From positions 1 through 61,150 of the forward strand of contig DKUL01000018.1 of the NCBI GenBank assembly GCA_002490665.1: a DNA stretch of 61,150 nt. The letters run 5' to 3'. The translations under genes and the position numbers were made by a program. The number at the start of each line of letters is the position of its first letter. Within the stretch, counting starts at the first letter, position 1. This DNA comes from Lachnospiraceae bacterium UBA7205 (GTDB lineage Bacteria > Bacillota > Clostridia > Lachnospirales > Lachnospiraceae). This document shows, one piece after another, positions 16,971-25,515 of the stretch. The notes beneath the pieces are model-generated. The model searched no databases and had not been told where the DNA came from. It saw only the letters and a program-made list of their open reading frames with translations.

Positions 16971-18008
16971 TCAGTTCAGTTGTATTACATTGGATGTTGT
17001 ATCCTTGTCATACAGATTATATACCTTGAATATCAAGCTGTCCTTTTTGCCATATCCCATATTGATTGACGCGGTCATTGATGTGCTCCCCTTTGTCCAT
17101 GGCTGCAAAGCAGACCATGTCAGACCATTGTCACAGGAGTAGGAATAATACTGAAGTACCGACTCTCCATCAAATGCATCAAGCTCCACTGTGGCATATT
17201 TTCCAGTCTTGTCATAATTGATAAGCCTTGCGTTCAGATATAAAGGCGCTGTGGAGTCATTGTATACACGGCTTGACGGCACTGGAACTGCCAGTGGTGC
17301 ATAACTGCTGAAGTCTATTTTTCCATCCTTCGACTTTAAACCAAAATATCTTGCCACCGCTTCTGCATCGCGCACACCAAACTCCTTTAGTTTTTCCTGT
17401 GTCTGTATAAATGGAACATCATTTGCATGGTCTACATGACAGTGCTCCACAATGATAGACGGAATATTTCGGATTGCGCACTGGCGTATGATTCCATAAT
17501 AATCCGTTCCCTTGCTTCCAATTCTGGTCTTTATCCCACGGTTAAAAAGTCCCATCTCCTCAAACTGCTTTAAAAACTCATTTCCTGCGGAATACCCCTG
17601 GCTGTACAGCTGGCCTGTTGAAGGAACCCATATCTCACTTCCATAAAGGATATGGGAGACAGACATGTTAAAATGCAGCGAAAACAGGAAGTCCGCGTTC
17701 ACTTTGTCTGCAAACTCAGCCCGCTGTTCAAGCGACATATCAATATCGTCGGTATGTGTCATATACACTTGTACATTCTGATACTTTTCCAGCTGCTCTT
17801 TCATATATAAGGCTACTGTCATTGTATATGTTTTTTCTGGTATCGGCAGATAATCCGTACCAAGATTTTCACCGCCATGGCCTGGGTCAATGACTATGAC
17901 AATCGGTTCTGCCGCATCTGCCTCCATGACCGGTAATCCAGAAAAAGATACTACCGCTATGGCAGCACATAAAATCAATGTAATCACTTTACTGAATATT
18001 GGTTTCAT
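16971..18008 (-). CDS. Secreted N-acetylmuramoyl-L-alanine amidase (Amidase_3)
   Basis: Zinc amidase that cuts the bond between MurNAc and the stem peptide. A signal peptide (about residues 1-32, ending MEADAA) is followed by the Amidase_3 domain: IVIDPGHGGENLGT with the zinc His, FLFSLHFNMS with the second His, and SIIVEHCHVDHANDV with the catalytic Glu. A C-terminal domain of about 110 residues follows (from about 235) with repeated aromatic and Gly-Lys segments, perhaps wall-binding. The 5' flank holds a family B repeat whose edge touches the ribosome-site region. Confidence 0.9.
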   Translation of the reverse strand: MKPIFSKVITLILCAAIAVVSFSGLPVMEADAAEPIVIVIDPGHGGENLGTDYLPIPEKTYTMTVALYMKEQLEKYQNVQVYMTHTDDIDMSLEQRAEFADKVNADFLFSLHFNMSVSHILYGSEIWVPSTGQLYSQGYSAGNEFLKQFEEMGLFNRGIKTRIGSKGTDYYGIIRQCAIRNIPSIIVEHCHVDHANDVPFIQTQEKLKEFGVRDAEAVARYFGLKSKDGKIDFSSYAPLAVPVPSSRVYNDSTAPLYLNARLINYDKTGKYATVELDAFDGESVLQYYSYSCDNGLTWSALQPWTKGSTSMTASINMGYGKKDSLIFKVYNLYDKDTTSNVIQLN

Positions 18009-18020
18009 AAAACTCCCCCA

Positions 18021-18083
18021 TTTCCTTATGCGGTTGTACGCATCAATTATATTGAGCGGTCAGTCTTTTGACCATCAGTATAA
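18021..18083. repeat. Dispersed repeat, family B copy 1
   Basis: Sixty-three bases beginning TTTCCTTATGCGG and ending in a hairpin around GCGGTCAGTCTTTTGACC with flanking TTATATTG/CAGTATAA. They closely match 46305-46369 and less closely 27541-27586. Non-coding, directly upstream of the amidase start and touching the terminator of the preceding gene. Confidence 0.7.
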
Positions 18084-18115
18084 TATAACCCACAGAAAAA
18101 CTGTGGGCTATATTA
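18081..18115 (-). terminator. Stem-loop terminator after the coiled-coil gene
   Basis: TAATATAACCCACAG (18081-18095) pairs with CTGTGGGCTATATTA (18101-18115), with one mismatch around an AAAAA loop. It begins 13 bases after the stop of the gene at 18128. The U-tract is poor, so termination is inferred from the strong stem and position. Confidence 0.6.
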
Positions 18116-18127
18116 TATACACAATTT

Positions 18128-18730
18128 TTAAATTATATCAATATTATCCGTCCCTGTTCCCTCGGCAGCCTGTGCTTCTGCAACAATTTCATCCACCGGA
18201 ACAAGTTCTGCCCTGTTCGCGGTGACAACATTATCAATTTCCCGAAGATTTCCAACCAGTGTATTATAATCTCGCGTGGAAATCTCAATGGACTGCTTCA
18301 GAATATTTTCCAGATTGGCAAGAATGCTGTCCGTATACTGCATTGCGGCAGACTTTACATTATTTGCCTCAATTGTTGCATTGTCAAGGATATCCTGCGC
18401 CTGTTTGGTAGCCATCTCTACAATTTCGTTCGCCTGCGCATATGCCTGCTGCATAATCTGGTGCTCACTGATAAGCTCATTTGTCTGAACCGCAGCATTG
18501 TTTAACAATTCCTGTGCCTTCTGCTTCGCATCATTTAAAATAGCCTCTTTGTTGGAAATGATTTTCTGGTAGCGTTTTATCTCCTCTGGTGTTTTCATGC
18601 GCAGTTCACGCAGCAAATCATCAATATCCGCCTTGTTTACCATGATAACATCCGTTGAAAATGCTTTATATTTACAGCTGTCTATGTACTCCTCTATCTC
18701 TTCAATCAACTGTTCTATTCTGCTGCTCAT
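18128..18730 (-). CDS. Coiled-coil protein, DivIVA/ATPase-subunit-H-like, unknown function
   Basis: 200 residues, almost entirely helical and charged, with a long coiled coil from about 55 to 160 rich in Ala, Gln and Glu (EAILNDAKQKAQELLNNAAV, AQANEIVEMATKQAQDIL). Such proteins are often labelled 'vacuolar H+-ATPase subunit H' in Lachnospiraceae, but no ATPase operon is nearby and that name is not supported. The length and repeat pattern resemble DivIVA-type scaffolds, though the N-terminal DivIVA motif is not clear. It precedes the amidase and follows coaD on the same strand. Confidence 0.8.
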   Translation of the reverse strand: MSSRIEQLIEEIEEYIDSCKYKAFSTDVIMVNKADIDDLLRELRMKTPEEIKRYQKIISNKEAILNDAKQKAQELLNNAAVQTNELISEHQIMQQAYAQANEIVEMATKQAQDILDNATIEANNVKSAAMQYTDSILANLENILKQSIEISTRDYNTLVGNLREIDNVVTANRAELVPVDEIVAEAQAAEGTGTDNIDII

Positions 18731-18797
18731 AGTCTCCCCCCATAATTCTTGTTCTATGTAGCCTGTTGCACCGTCATGGCTACTTTATCGTTACTTT

Positions 18798-19283
18798 TCA
18801 CATATTTTTCATTTTGTCATATACAAGTTTGACAACAAAATCAGGTACACACTGTGAAATGTCCCCATTAAATGAAGCAATTTCCTTTACACTGGACGAA
18901 CTGAGATAAGCATACTCAAGACTGGTGGTTAAAAAAACAGTATCAAGCTCGCCGTTTGACAGCATTCTGTTAGTCTGGGCAGTCTGTAATTCGTACTCAA
19001 AATCTGTAATGGCACGCAGCCCGCGCACCGAAATATGTACATCCTTTTGTCTTGCATAATCGATCAAAAGACCATTAAAGGAATCCACTGTCACATTCGG
19101 CAGATTCTTTGTAGCCTCCTTTAATATACTAACACGTTCCTCGACAGAAAACAACGCATTCTTCGCCTTATTATCCAAAACACTCACAGTCAGTTCATCA
19201 AACATAATAGACGCGCGCTTAATAATATCAAGATGCCCAAGGGTCAACGGGTCAAAACTTCCCGGATAGATTGCAGCATTCAT
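18798..19283 (-). CDS. coaD: Phosphopantetheine adenylyltransferase
   Basis: Fourth step of coenzyme A synthesis, adenylating 4'-phosphopantetheine. The 161-residue nucleotidyltransferase has the T-x-G-H motif in PGSFDPLTLGHLDIIKRA, VRGLRAITDFEYELQTAQTNR, and the C-terminal YLSSSSVKEIASFNGDI. The length is standard. It is 32 bases after rsmD, the usual rsmD-coaD pairing. Confidence 0.97.
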   Translation of the reverse strand: MNAAIYPGSFDPLTLGHLDIIKRASIMFDELTVSVLDNKAKNALFSVEERVSILKEATKNLPNVTVDSFNGLLIDYARQKDVHISVRGLRAITDFEYELQTAQTNRMLSNGELDTVFLTTSLEYAYLSSSSVKEIASFNGDISQCVPDFVVKLVYDKMKNM

Positions 19284-19315
19284 GGTACATATTCCTCCAA
19301 TATACGAAAAATAAT

Positions 19316-19864
19316 TTACAGTTTTCTTATAAATATGTGCTTATTTGTCTTGTACTGCTTTTCTTTTTCCACAAAAAAACCAAGTGCTTCTACATAGTCA
19401 AACAATGTATCACGGGAAGCCTCCACGACAATCAGGGTATCCTCGTTGACATAGGGCGCATCCCGCAAAATCTCCAGAACCTTTTTATCGTATTCCTGCT
19501 GATATGGCGGGTCAAGAAAGATAATGTCAGCAGTGTCCTTTATGCTTCCCCTGAGGGCGGAAAAGACATCCTGTTTCAGGACAACAGACTTGTCCGTAAA
19601 ATGCGTATGTTCAATATTATCGGTAATACATGCAATTGCCTTTTGGTTGTTCTCCACAAAATAGGCTTTTCTGGCTCCGCGGCTCAGTGCCTCGATGCCA
19701 ATACCGCCGCTGCCTGAAAATAAGTCAACAAAAACCGCGCCTGACAAGTACGGCATGAGCATATTAAAAAGTGTTTCCTTTATTCTGTCAGTAGTCGGTC
19801 GTGTGTCAAGTCCCTCGGGTGTCTTTAGCAAAAGTCGTCTGGCAGTACCTGCAATCACTCTCAT
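19316..19864 (-). CDS. rsmD: 16S rRNA (guanine966-N2)-methyltransferase RsmD
   Basis: Methylates G966 of 16S rRNA using SAM. Motifs: MRVIAGTARRLLLKTPEG at the N-terminus, RPTTDRIKETLFNML, the SAM-binding loop FVDLFSGSGGIGIEALSRGA, and catalytic FLDPPY. 182 residues. Always found near coaD in Firmicutes, as here. Confidence 0.95.
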   Translation of the reverse strand: MRVIAGTARRLLLKTPEGLDTRPTTDRIKETLFNMLMPYLSGAVFVDLFSGSGGIGIEALSRGARKAYFVENNQKAIACITDNIEHTHFTDKSVVLKQDVFSALRGSIKDTADIIFLDPPYQQEYDKKVLEILRDAPYVNEDTLIVVEASRDTLFDYVEALGFFVEKEKQYKTNKHIFIRKL

Positions 19865-19905
19865 ATTTTATTCTCCTAATTTATCCCAAATCATCATATA
19901 TATGA

Positions 19906-22143
19906 TTATACCCTGATTTTGGTTCCTTTTGCATCCCTTTTATTAAGTTTTAATTTATTTAATGGAATATTTTTATCTTTGTAAGGAATTGAACCGTCCT
20001 CACCGGGCTGGCAATAGTACACATTTTCGATATAATCATTGTTTCCAAGCTTCATGCCCCTGACACCGATTGCAGTTTTTTTCAATTCCGAAATTTCATC
20101 CGCGTCAAACCGCAGGAAATAACCATCCTTGCTCTGCAGAATGATATGCTGGTGTTTTGTCACAACCTCAATATCAACCAGCTCATCCCCCTCACCCAGC
20201 TTTGTTGATGCAACGGTTCGTTTGGACACGTCAAACTCGCCCCCGCTTACAATTTTGCACATGCCTTGTCTGGTGACAAATAGCAGCCGGTACAGGTTCA
20301 GTTCGGACTGGCTTGCAATATTGATAATTTCCTCCGTTCCCGAAGTGTAATTGCTGATGTTGTCAATTGGCAGTCCCTTATCCCTGAACTTACCAAACGG
20401 AATATCTGTCACCTTAATGGTGTGGAGCTGCCCCGTATTGGTAAAAATACAAATCCGTCCGGTGTTCCGGCATTTGACAACATACTTAAATTCCGCATGT
20501 GCCGTTTCCTTGTTTCGTTCGTATGCAGCCATATCAATCGTCTTGCAGTAGCCGAATCTGTCCATAAGGAACATGACTTCCATCTCCTCAGGCTTTTTCT
20601 CCTCATACACAGCTTCCTCTGCATTTTCAATCCGTGTTTTGCGTTTTGCAGCATATTCTTTTTTCAGCGCGTCAAGCTCCTGGATGATTACCTGCGCCAT
20701 GGAATCACGCCGGTCAAGAATATCCTCATACTTATAGATATTGGCGTTTGTCTCCTTATTTTCCTTCATCAGGGCTTCGATTTCCAGACCAATCAGTTTA
20801 TATAAACGCATATCAAGGATCGCGTTTGCCTGCCGCTCCGTAAAATTTAACTGCTGTGCCATAATGGCTGATTCCTTCGAGCGGAATTTGATGCCGTCTG
20901 TATTGCCTGTAGTCAGACAGTTTTTGACCATATTGCGGTCTTTGGACCCACGAAGAATTTCAATGATAAGGTCGATGATATTGCAGGCGCGGATAAGCCC
21001 CTCCTGAATCTCGCGTTTCTCCAATTCCTTATTCAGCAAGGTCGTGTATTTTCGCGTTGCAATTTCATACTGGAATGCCACATTCCTTGCAATGATTCCT
21101 TTTAATCCCAGGGTTTCCGGCCTGCCGTCCGCTATCGCAATCATGTTTACGCCAAACGTGTCCTCAAGACGTGTTTTTTTGTACAAGAGGTTTTTAAAAT
21201 TATCTACATCCGTATCTTTCTTCAGCTCTATGACAATGCGGATTCCTTCTTTTGAGGACTGGTTTGATATGTCGACAATTTCCGGCGCTTTTTTCTGTTC
21301 GTACAAAAAAGCAACATCCTGTAAAAATTTGCCGATATTTGCACCAATCATGGTATATGGAATCTCCGTAATGACCAGATTCAGCTTTCCGCCCTTTGTT
21401 TTTTCTACTTCAACCTTGCCGCGCAGCTTGATTTTGCCGGTACCTGTCTCATATATGGACAACAGCTCATCCTTGTTACAGACAATCCCCCCCGTCGGGA
21501 AATCAGGTCCCTTGATATACTTCATCAGTTCGCGTGTGGATATGTCCTCATTCATCATATATGCCTTGGTGGCATCAATGACTTCCCCAAGGTTGTGTGG
21601 CGGAATGCTCGTCACCATACCCACCGCAATGCCCTCGGAGCCGTTTACAAGCAGATTGGGAAAACGGCATGGGAGCACACTCGGTTCCTTCTCCGTCTCG
21701 TCAAAATTCGGCACGAAATCAACAACGTCTTTGTCAAGGTCTGCAAGGATGGCCTCCTGCGAGATTTTTTGCAGCCTTGCCTCGGTATATCGCATGGCAG
21801 CGGCTCCGTCACCCTCGATATTGCCAAAATTGCCATGCCCGTCTATAAGCGGAATCCCTTTTTTAAAATCCTGTGTCAAAACCACAAGCGCATCATAAAT
21901 AGAACTATCCCCATGCGGATGATATTTACCCATCGTATCACCCACAATACGCGCACTCTTCCGGTAGGGGCGGTCATATCGGATACCCAGCTCGTGCATA
22001 TCATATAAAGTACGTCTCTGAACCGGTTTGAGTCCGTCCCGCACATCAGGCAGCGCCCGCGCAATGATGACACTCATGGCATAATCAATGAATGACCGCT
22101 GCATGGTCTCTGAATATTCGGTTTTTACAATTCTCTCTTCCAT
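19906..22143 (-). CDS. parC: DNA topoisomerase IV subunit A (ParC-type)
   Basis: Type IIA topoisomerase breakage-reunion subunit. The catalytic Tyr is at 119 (AAAMRYTEARL), the quinolone-pocket loop KYHPHGDSSIYDA has Ser at 80, and the C-terminal domain is a beta-pinwheel. I call it ParC rather than GyrA because the 745-residue protein lacks a recognisable GyrA box (QRRGGRG-like) in the C-terminal domain and has GIPLIDGHGNFGNIEGDG, typical of clostridial ParC. It follows parE with an 88-base gap holding a long inverted repeat. A gyrase assignment cannot be excluded without a tree. Confidence 0.82.
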   Translation of the reverse strand: MEERIVKTEYSETMQRSFIDYAMSVIIARALPDVRDGLKPVQRRTLYDMHELGIRYDRPYRKSARIVGDTMGKYHPHGDSSIYDALVVLTQDFKKGIPLIDGHGNFGNIEGDGAAAMRYTEARLQKISQEAILADLDKDVVDFVPNFDETEKEPSVLPCRFPNLLVNGSEGIAVGMVTSIPPHNLGEVIDATKAYMMNEDISTRELMKYIKGPDFPTGGIVCNKDELLSIYETGTGKIKLRGKVEVEKTKGGKLNLVITEIPYTMIGANIGKFLQDVAFLYEQKKAPEIVDISNQSSKEGIRIVIELKKDTDVDNFKNLLYKKTRLEDTFGVNMIAIADGRPETLGLKGIIARNVAFQYEIATRKYTTLLNKELEKREIQEGLIRACNIIDLIIEILRGSKDRNMVKNCLTTGNTDGIKFRSKESAIMAQQLNFTERQANAILDMRLYKLIGLEIEALMKENKETNANIYKYEDILDRRDSMAQVIIQELDALKKEYAAKRKTRIENAEEAVYEEKKPEEMEVMFLMDRFGYCKTIDMAAYERNKETAHAEFKYVVKCRNTGRICIFTNTGQLHTIKVTDIPFGKFRDKGLPIDNISNYTSGTEEIINIASQSELNLYRLLFVTRQGMCKIVSGGEFDVSKRTVASTKLGEGDELVDIEVVTKHQHIILQSKDGYFLRFDADEISELKKTAIGVRGMKLGNNDYIENVYYCQPGEDGSIPYKDKNIPLNKLKLNKRDAKGTKIRV

Positions 22144-22170
22144 TCGTCAATATGCTCCTTGTTTTAATAT

Positions 22171-22231
22171 AGGAACTGTTCAGAAATTACCTGAACCAAG
22201 TAATTGTCATGCGTAATTTCTGAACGGCTCC
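22171..22231. repeat. Long inverted repeat between parE and parC
   Basis: The arms AGGAACTGTTCAGAAATTAC (22171-22190) and its near-complement at 22212-22231 pair over 18 of 20 positions around a 21-base spacer. The right arm abuts the parE stop. There is no strong U-tract, so it is not a plain terminator. It may be an mRNA-stabilising or attenuating hairpin, or a small repeat relic. Confidence 0.65.
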
Positions 22232-24160
22232 TTATATATCAAGCTCTGCCTCTGTCGCATGCTCATATATAAATGTCCTTCTCGGAAGAACGTCAGTTCC
22301 CATCAGCAATTCAGTTATCTCAGATGCCATACGCGCATCTTCTATCTCAATCTGCTTTAAAATCCTGGTCTCCGGATTTAGCGTCGTCTCCCACAGCTGG
22401 TCTGCGTCCATTTCGCCAAGTCCTTTGTATCTTTGCAGCGTAAAAGCCCCTTTGTGTGTTTTGCGGTATTTTTCAAGTGCCTTGTCATCATAAAGATATT
22501 CTTCTTTCCCCTTTGCAGGCATCACTTTATACAGCGGCGGCATCGCGATGTAGATATGTCCTTCATAAATTAATTCCGGCATAAACCGGTAAAAAAGCGT
22601 GAGCAGCAGATTGCTGATATGTGCACCGTCCACGTCGGCATCTGCCATGATTACAATTTTGTCATACCTAAGCTTGGAAATGTCAAAATCGTTGCCGTAT
22701 CCTTCCGAAAACCCACATCCAAACGCGTTAATCATTGTCTTGATTTCTGCATTTGCCAGAACCTTGTCAATGCTTGCCTTTTCTACATTCAGGATTTTCC
22801 CCCGTATTGGAAGAATCGCCTGATAATTTCTGTTCCGCGCGCTCTTTGCGCTTCCGCCGGCAGAATCCCCCTCCACGATAAAAATTTCGCATTTCCCATA
22901 ATCCTTGGATTCACAGTTTGCCAGCTTGCCGTTGGAGTCAAAGGAAAATTTCTGTTTTGTAAGCATGTTTGTCTTTGCTTTTTCCTCTGTCTTGCGGATT
23001 TTTGCCGCTTTCTCGGCACAGGAAATGACACTTTTTAAAACCTCTATATTTCTGTCAAAATAGCGCGGCACTTCGTCCCCTGTCACTTTACTGACGGATT
23101 TTGCCGCATCCTGATTGTCGAGTTTTGTCTTGGTCTGCCCTTCAAATCGCGGTGCGGGATGCTTGATGGAAACAACGGCGGTCATCCCGTTTCGCACATC
23201 AGCTCCCGTAAAGTTCACGTCCTTTTCTTTTAATATATTGAGTTCCCGCGCATAATTATTGATAATCGTCGTAAACATTGTCTTGAAACCAGTCAGGTGG
23301 GTTCCGCCCTCGGCATTATAAATATTATTGCAGAACCCGAGCACATTCTCATGAAATTCGTTCACGTACTGGAATGCGCACTCCACGGTGATGTCCTCGC
23401 TGACACCTGTAAAATAGATGATGTCATGCAATGCTTCCTTATTTTTATTTAAATCCTTGACATATCCGATAATTCCCTCGGGTTCGCAGTATGTAATCGT
23501 CTCCGGTTCATCCTTGCGGTTATCGGTAAAGATAATCGTAAGCTTCGGGTTGAGGTATGCCGTCTCATGAAGCCGGCTTTTGACATCATCCGACTTAAAA
23601 CGTGTCTTGTCAAAAATGGACGGGTCGGGCGTAAAATTAATCGTCGTACCTGTCTCGCGTGTCTTGCCAATGACAGGAAGCAGACCATCAACCAGCTCAA
23701 TAACCGGATTTCCGTATTCATATTTATCCTGATGAATCAGCCCGCCACTTTTTACTGTTACCGTAAGCTGGGTAGACAGCGCATTTACAACGGACGAACC
23801 CACGCCATGCAGTCCGCCGCTTGTCTTGTATGCATTATTGTCAAATTTGCCGCCAGCATGAAGCGTTGTAAACACGACACGTTCCGCGCTGACCCCTTTT
23901 TCATGCATGCCGACAGGTATGCCTCTGCCATTGTCGGATATCGTTGCCGAACCATCCTTTTCCAGTGTAACGCGGATTTCACTGCACACCCCGGCCAGAT
24001 GCTCGTCCACAGAATTGTCCACGATTTCATATATCAAATGATTCAGACCCTTTGTCGACACACTTCCGATGTACATGCCCGGCCTTTTCCGAACTGCCTC
24101 AAGCCCCTCCAGGACAGTGATGCTCGAGGCGTCGTATACATTGTTATCTGCTTTTGCCAT
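22232..24160 (-). CDS. parE: DNA topoisomerase IV subunit B (ParE-type)
   Basis: ATPase subunit of a type IIA topoisomerase. GHKL domain: YEIVDNSVDEHLAG, ISDNGRGIPVG, GGLHGVGSSVVNAL. Transducer and TOPRIM parts: EGDSAGGSAKSARNR and MADADVDGAHISNLLLTLFYR. About 642 residues, the normal size. The partner downstream is ParC-like, so it is called ParE. I prefer the start MAKADNNVYDASS (24160), after AAAGG about 12 bases upstream; MVHSMAK at 24172 has that AAAGG only one base away. Confidence 0.85.
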   Translation of the reverse strand: MAKADNNVYDASSITVLEGLEAVRKRPGMYIGSVSTKGLNHLIYEIVDNSVDEHLAGVCSEIRVTLEKDGSATISDNGRGIPVGMHEKGVSAERVVFTTLHAGGKFDNNAYKTSGGLHGVGSSVVNALSTQLTVTVKSGGLIHQDKYEYGNPVIELVDGLLPVIGKTRETGTTINFTPDPSIFDKTRFKSDDVKSRLHETAYLNPKLTIIFTDNRKDEPETITYCEPEGIIGYVKDLNKNKEALHDIIYFTGVSEDITVECAFQYVNEFHENVLGFCNNIYNAEGGTHLTGFKTMFTTIINNYARELNILKEKDVNFTGADVRNGMTAVVSIKHPAPRFEGQTKTKLDNQDAAKSVSKVTGDEVPRYFDRNIEVLKSVISCAEKAAKIRKTEEKAKTNMLTKQKFSFDSNGKLANCESKDYGKCEIFIVEGDSAGGSAKSARNRNYQAILPIRGKILNVEKASIDKVLANAEIKTMINAFGCGFSEGYGNDFDISKLRYDKIVIMADADVDGAHISNLLLTLFYRFMPELIYEGHIYIAMPPLYKVMPAKGKEEYLYDDKALEKYRKTHKGAFTLQRYKGLGEMDADQLWETTLNPETRILKQIEIEDARMASEITELLMGTDVLPRRTFIYEHATEAELDI

Positions 24161-24256
24161 TGAATGAACCATGCCTTTCTTACTAATTAATATTGCATTT
24201 CTATATCACAATCAGTTCTTGTATATAGTGCACATGGGACGCATTTGCCCTATAAG

Positions 24257-24284
24257 AGTATATCACATCTTTTTGAGATTGCAA
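24257..24284 (-). promoter_or_regulatory. Candidate promoter of parE-parC
   Basis: On the minus strand TTGCAA (24279-24284) is followed by 16 bases and TATACT (24257-24262), about 95 bases before the parE start. The rest of the 337-base gap at 24161-24497 is AT-rich with no gene or stable hairpin that I can identify. Confidence 0.55.
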
Positions 24285-24497
24285 ATACTTTTCAACATTT
24301 TTTCAAACATACGTTTTATAAGTGGTCAAAAAACAAAATGACGCCAATTTCTAAAGCGCATTTGAGAAAAGCTTTAAAAACCAGCATCATTTCAAAATAA
24401 TTTGTTCTAAAAGTGCACAAGTTCCCTGACAAAAGGTTATTTACTGTCATTCATGCAGTCAGGCTATTTGTATGTAGTATTACAATAGTCATAACCA

Positions 24498-25043
24498 CTA
24501 CGCAGTATGCCTTGTCATGTCAGCCTTATGCTTATCTAAAATTCCATGTACTCTTTCAACCTCATCAAGAACAAGCGCACATTCTTTTCTTATCTCGTTT
24601 TTTAAGACACGCTCTGTTTGATTCAGCTGTAATTCCACGTTGTCAACCCTGTCATTTAAGTTTCGGATATCGTTCTTCAAGCCTTGGATATCAGACTTCA
24701 TATCCTGCATTTCAGTCTTCATATCCTGCATTTCAGCTTTTACATCCCGCATTTCAGTCTTCAAGCCCTGGATGTCAGACTTCATATCCTGCATTTCAGC
24801 CCTTACATCCCGCATTTCAGCCTTCAAGCCCTGGATGTCAGACTTCATATCCTGCATTTCAGTCTTCATATCCTGCATTTCAGCCCTTACATCCCGCATT
24901 TCGGTCTTCAAGCCTTGGATATCAGACTTCATATCCCGCATTTCAGTCTTCATGTCTTGGATGTCAGTCTTCATATCCTGCATATCAGTCTTTATACCAT
25001 GCATTTCGGATAATAACAAATCAAGTTTTTCAGTATCAGTCAT
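24498..25043 (-). CDS. Heptad-repeat coiled-coil protein encoded by tandem 21-bp repeats
   Basis: I do not recognise a family. The 181-residue protein has a short start (MTDTEKLDLLLSEMHG), then about 15 near-identical heptads of the type MKTEMQD, MKSDIQG, LKTEMRD, VRAEMQD (residues 17-121), and a more ordinary helical tail ending KHKADMTRHTA. A higher-order unit of four heptads (84 bp) recurs three times, the second copy lacking one heptad. Hydrophobic residues at a and d positions predict one long, charged coiled coil. There is no signal peptide or membrane span. GGAGG precedes the ATG. DNA repeats make the array prone to length change. Confidence 0.75.
   Translation of the reverse strand: MTDTEKLDLLLSEMHGIKTDMQDMKTDIQDMKTEMRDMKSDIQGLKTEMRDVRAEMQDMKTEMQDMKSDIQGLKAEMRDVRAEMQDMKSDIQGLKTEMRDVKAEMQDMKTEMQDMKSDIQGLKNDIRNLNDRVDNVELQLNQTERVLKNEIRKECALVLDEVERVHGILDKHKADMTRHTA
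24555..25000. repeat. Tandem 21-bp (84-bp higher-order) coding repeats
   Basis: Between about 24680 and 24990 the motif TTCATATCCTGCATTTCAG and close variants recur every 21 bases, matching the heptads of the overlapping gene. Because the unit is a multiple of three and contains no stop in other frames, long antisense frames stay open here by construction. Confidence 0.8.
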
Positions 25044-25136
25044 CTTAATCCTCCATTCTTGCCGTGTGAAAATGAGTTTTCAACCCCATTCCTCATTGTG
25101 TCGTAATTGTGTTGTCCGATTCGCAGCTGTAAGGTA

Positions 25137-25165
25137 AGTATAACACACCTTAGATGCAAAGTCTA
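25137..25165 (-). promoter_or_regulatory. Candidate promoter of the heptad-repeat gene
   Basis: On the minus strand TAGACT (25160-25165) is followed by 17 bases and TATACT (25137-25142), leaving a leader of about 90 bases. The -10 is good and the -35 matches at four of six positions. Confidence 0.45.
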
Positions 25166-25232
25166 TTCACAATATTCCAATAACATGGAAATTAAATTTG
25201 CAAAGATTTATATACTTTTGGTAAAATTGCCT

Positions 25233-25262
25233 GTAACAGTTCAGCCCGTATTTTCCTGTTGC
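25233..25262. repeat. Possible remnant of a family A element end
   Basis: GTAACAGTTCAGCC (25233-25246) is identical to the left end of the element at 35050 and is followed by TTCCTGTTG, as in that element's first hairpin. No further element sequence follows. It could be a relic or chance. Confidence 0.35.
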
Positions 25263-25375
25263 TAAATCCCAATATGTATTTTAACTTTAGCGGAGTGTGA
25301 ACATATTTTCGCACATACTTTTTTGTTATTTTTTAATAAAAAATATGTTTCTCTGCACTAATTTCAATACAACCA

Positions 25376-25403
25376 TTGCAAATGAAAAAATTTTGTATAC
25401 AAT
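25376..25403 (+). promoter_or_regulatory. Candidate promoter of pta
   Basis: TTGCAA (25376-25381), 16 bases, TACAAT (25398-25403), about 110 bases before the pta start. The 25044-25515 gap also holds the divergent promoter of the heptad-repeat gene and a cre site; its other bases are AT-rich without clear structure. Confidence 0.55.
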
Positions 25404-25442
25404 AGTAGTTAGAAATAGACACAAACCTAATAAACATAACGA

Positions 25443-25456
25443 TGTAAACGCTTTCA
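25443..25456 (+). promoter_or_regulatory. Catabolite-responsive element (CcpA site) upstream of pta
   Basis: TGTAAACGCTTTCA fits the cre consensus (TGWAARCGYTWNCW) at every position. It lies about 40 bases downstream of the predicted promoter -10 and 60 before the pta ATG. In Bacillus the pta cre is upstream of the promoter and activates. This placement would instead suggest a roadblock, unless another promoter lies further downstream. Confidence 0.7.
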
Positions 25457-25515
25457 CAGCCATGTCGGAAAATTAAAATTCATCAAAAAATATTAAAAGA
25501 AAAGGAAGGATTTAT

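Noticed and set aside
19906..24160. Assignment of the topoisomerase pair as gyrA/gyrB
   Set aside because: The A subunit lacks a GyrA box and the pair sits by rsmD-coaD, so ParC/ParE is more likely. A phylogenetic test would settle it.
24680..24990. Possible CRISPR array
   Set aside because: The repeats are directly adjacent, 21 bp, in frame, and have no unique spacers or cas genes nearby.
24413..25048. Long plus-strand open frames across the heptad-repeat gene
   Set aside because: They exist because the 21-bp repeats contain no stop in other frames. The minus-strand frame has a good ribosome site and a sensible coiled-coil product.
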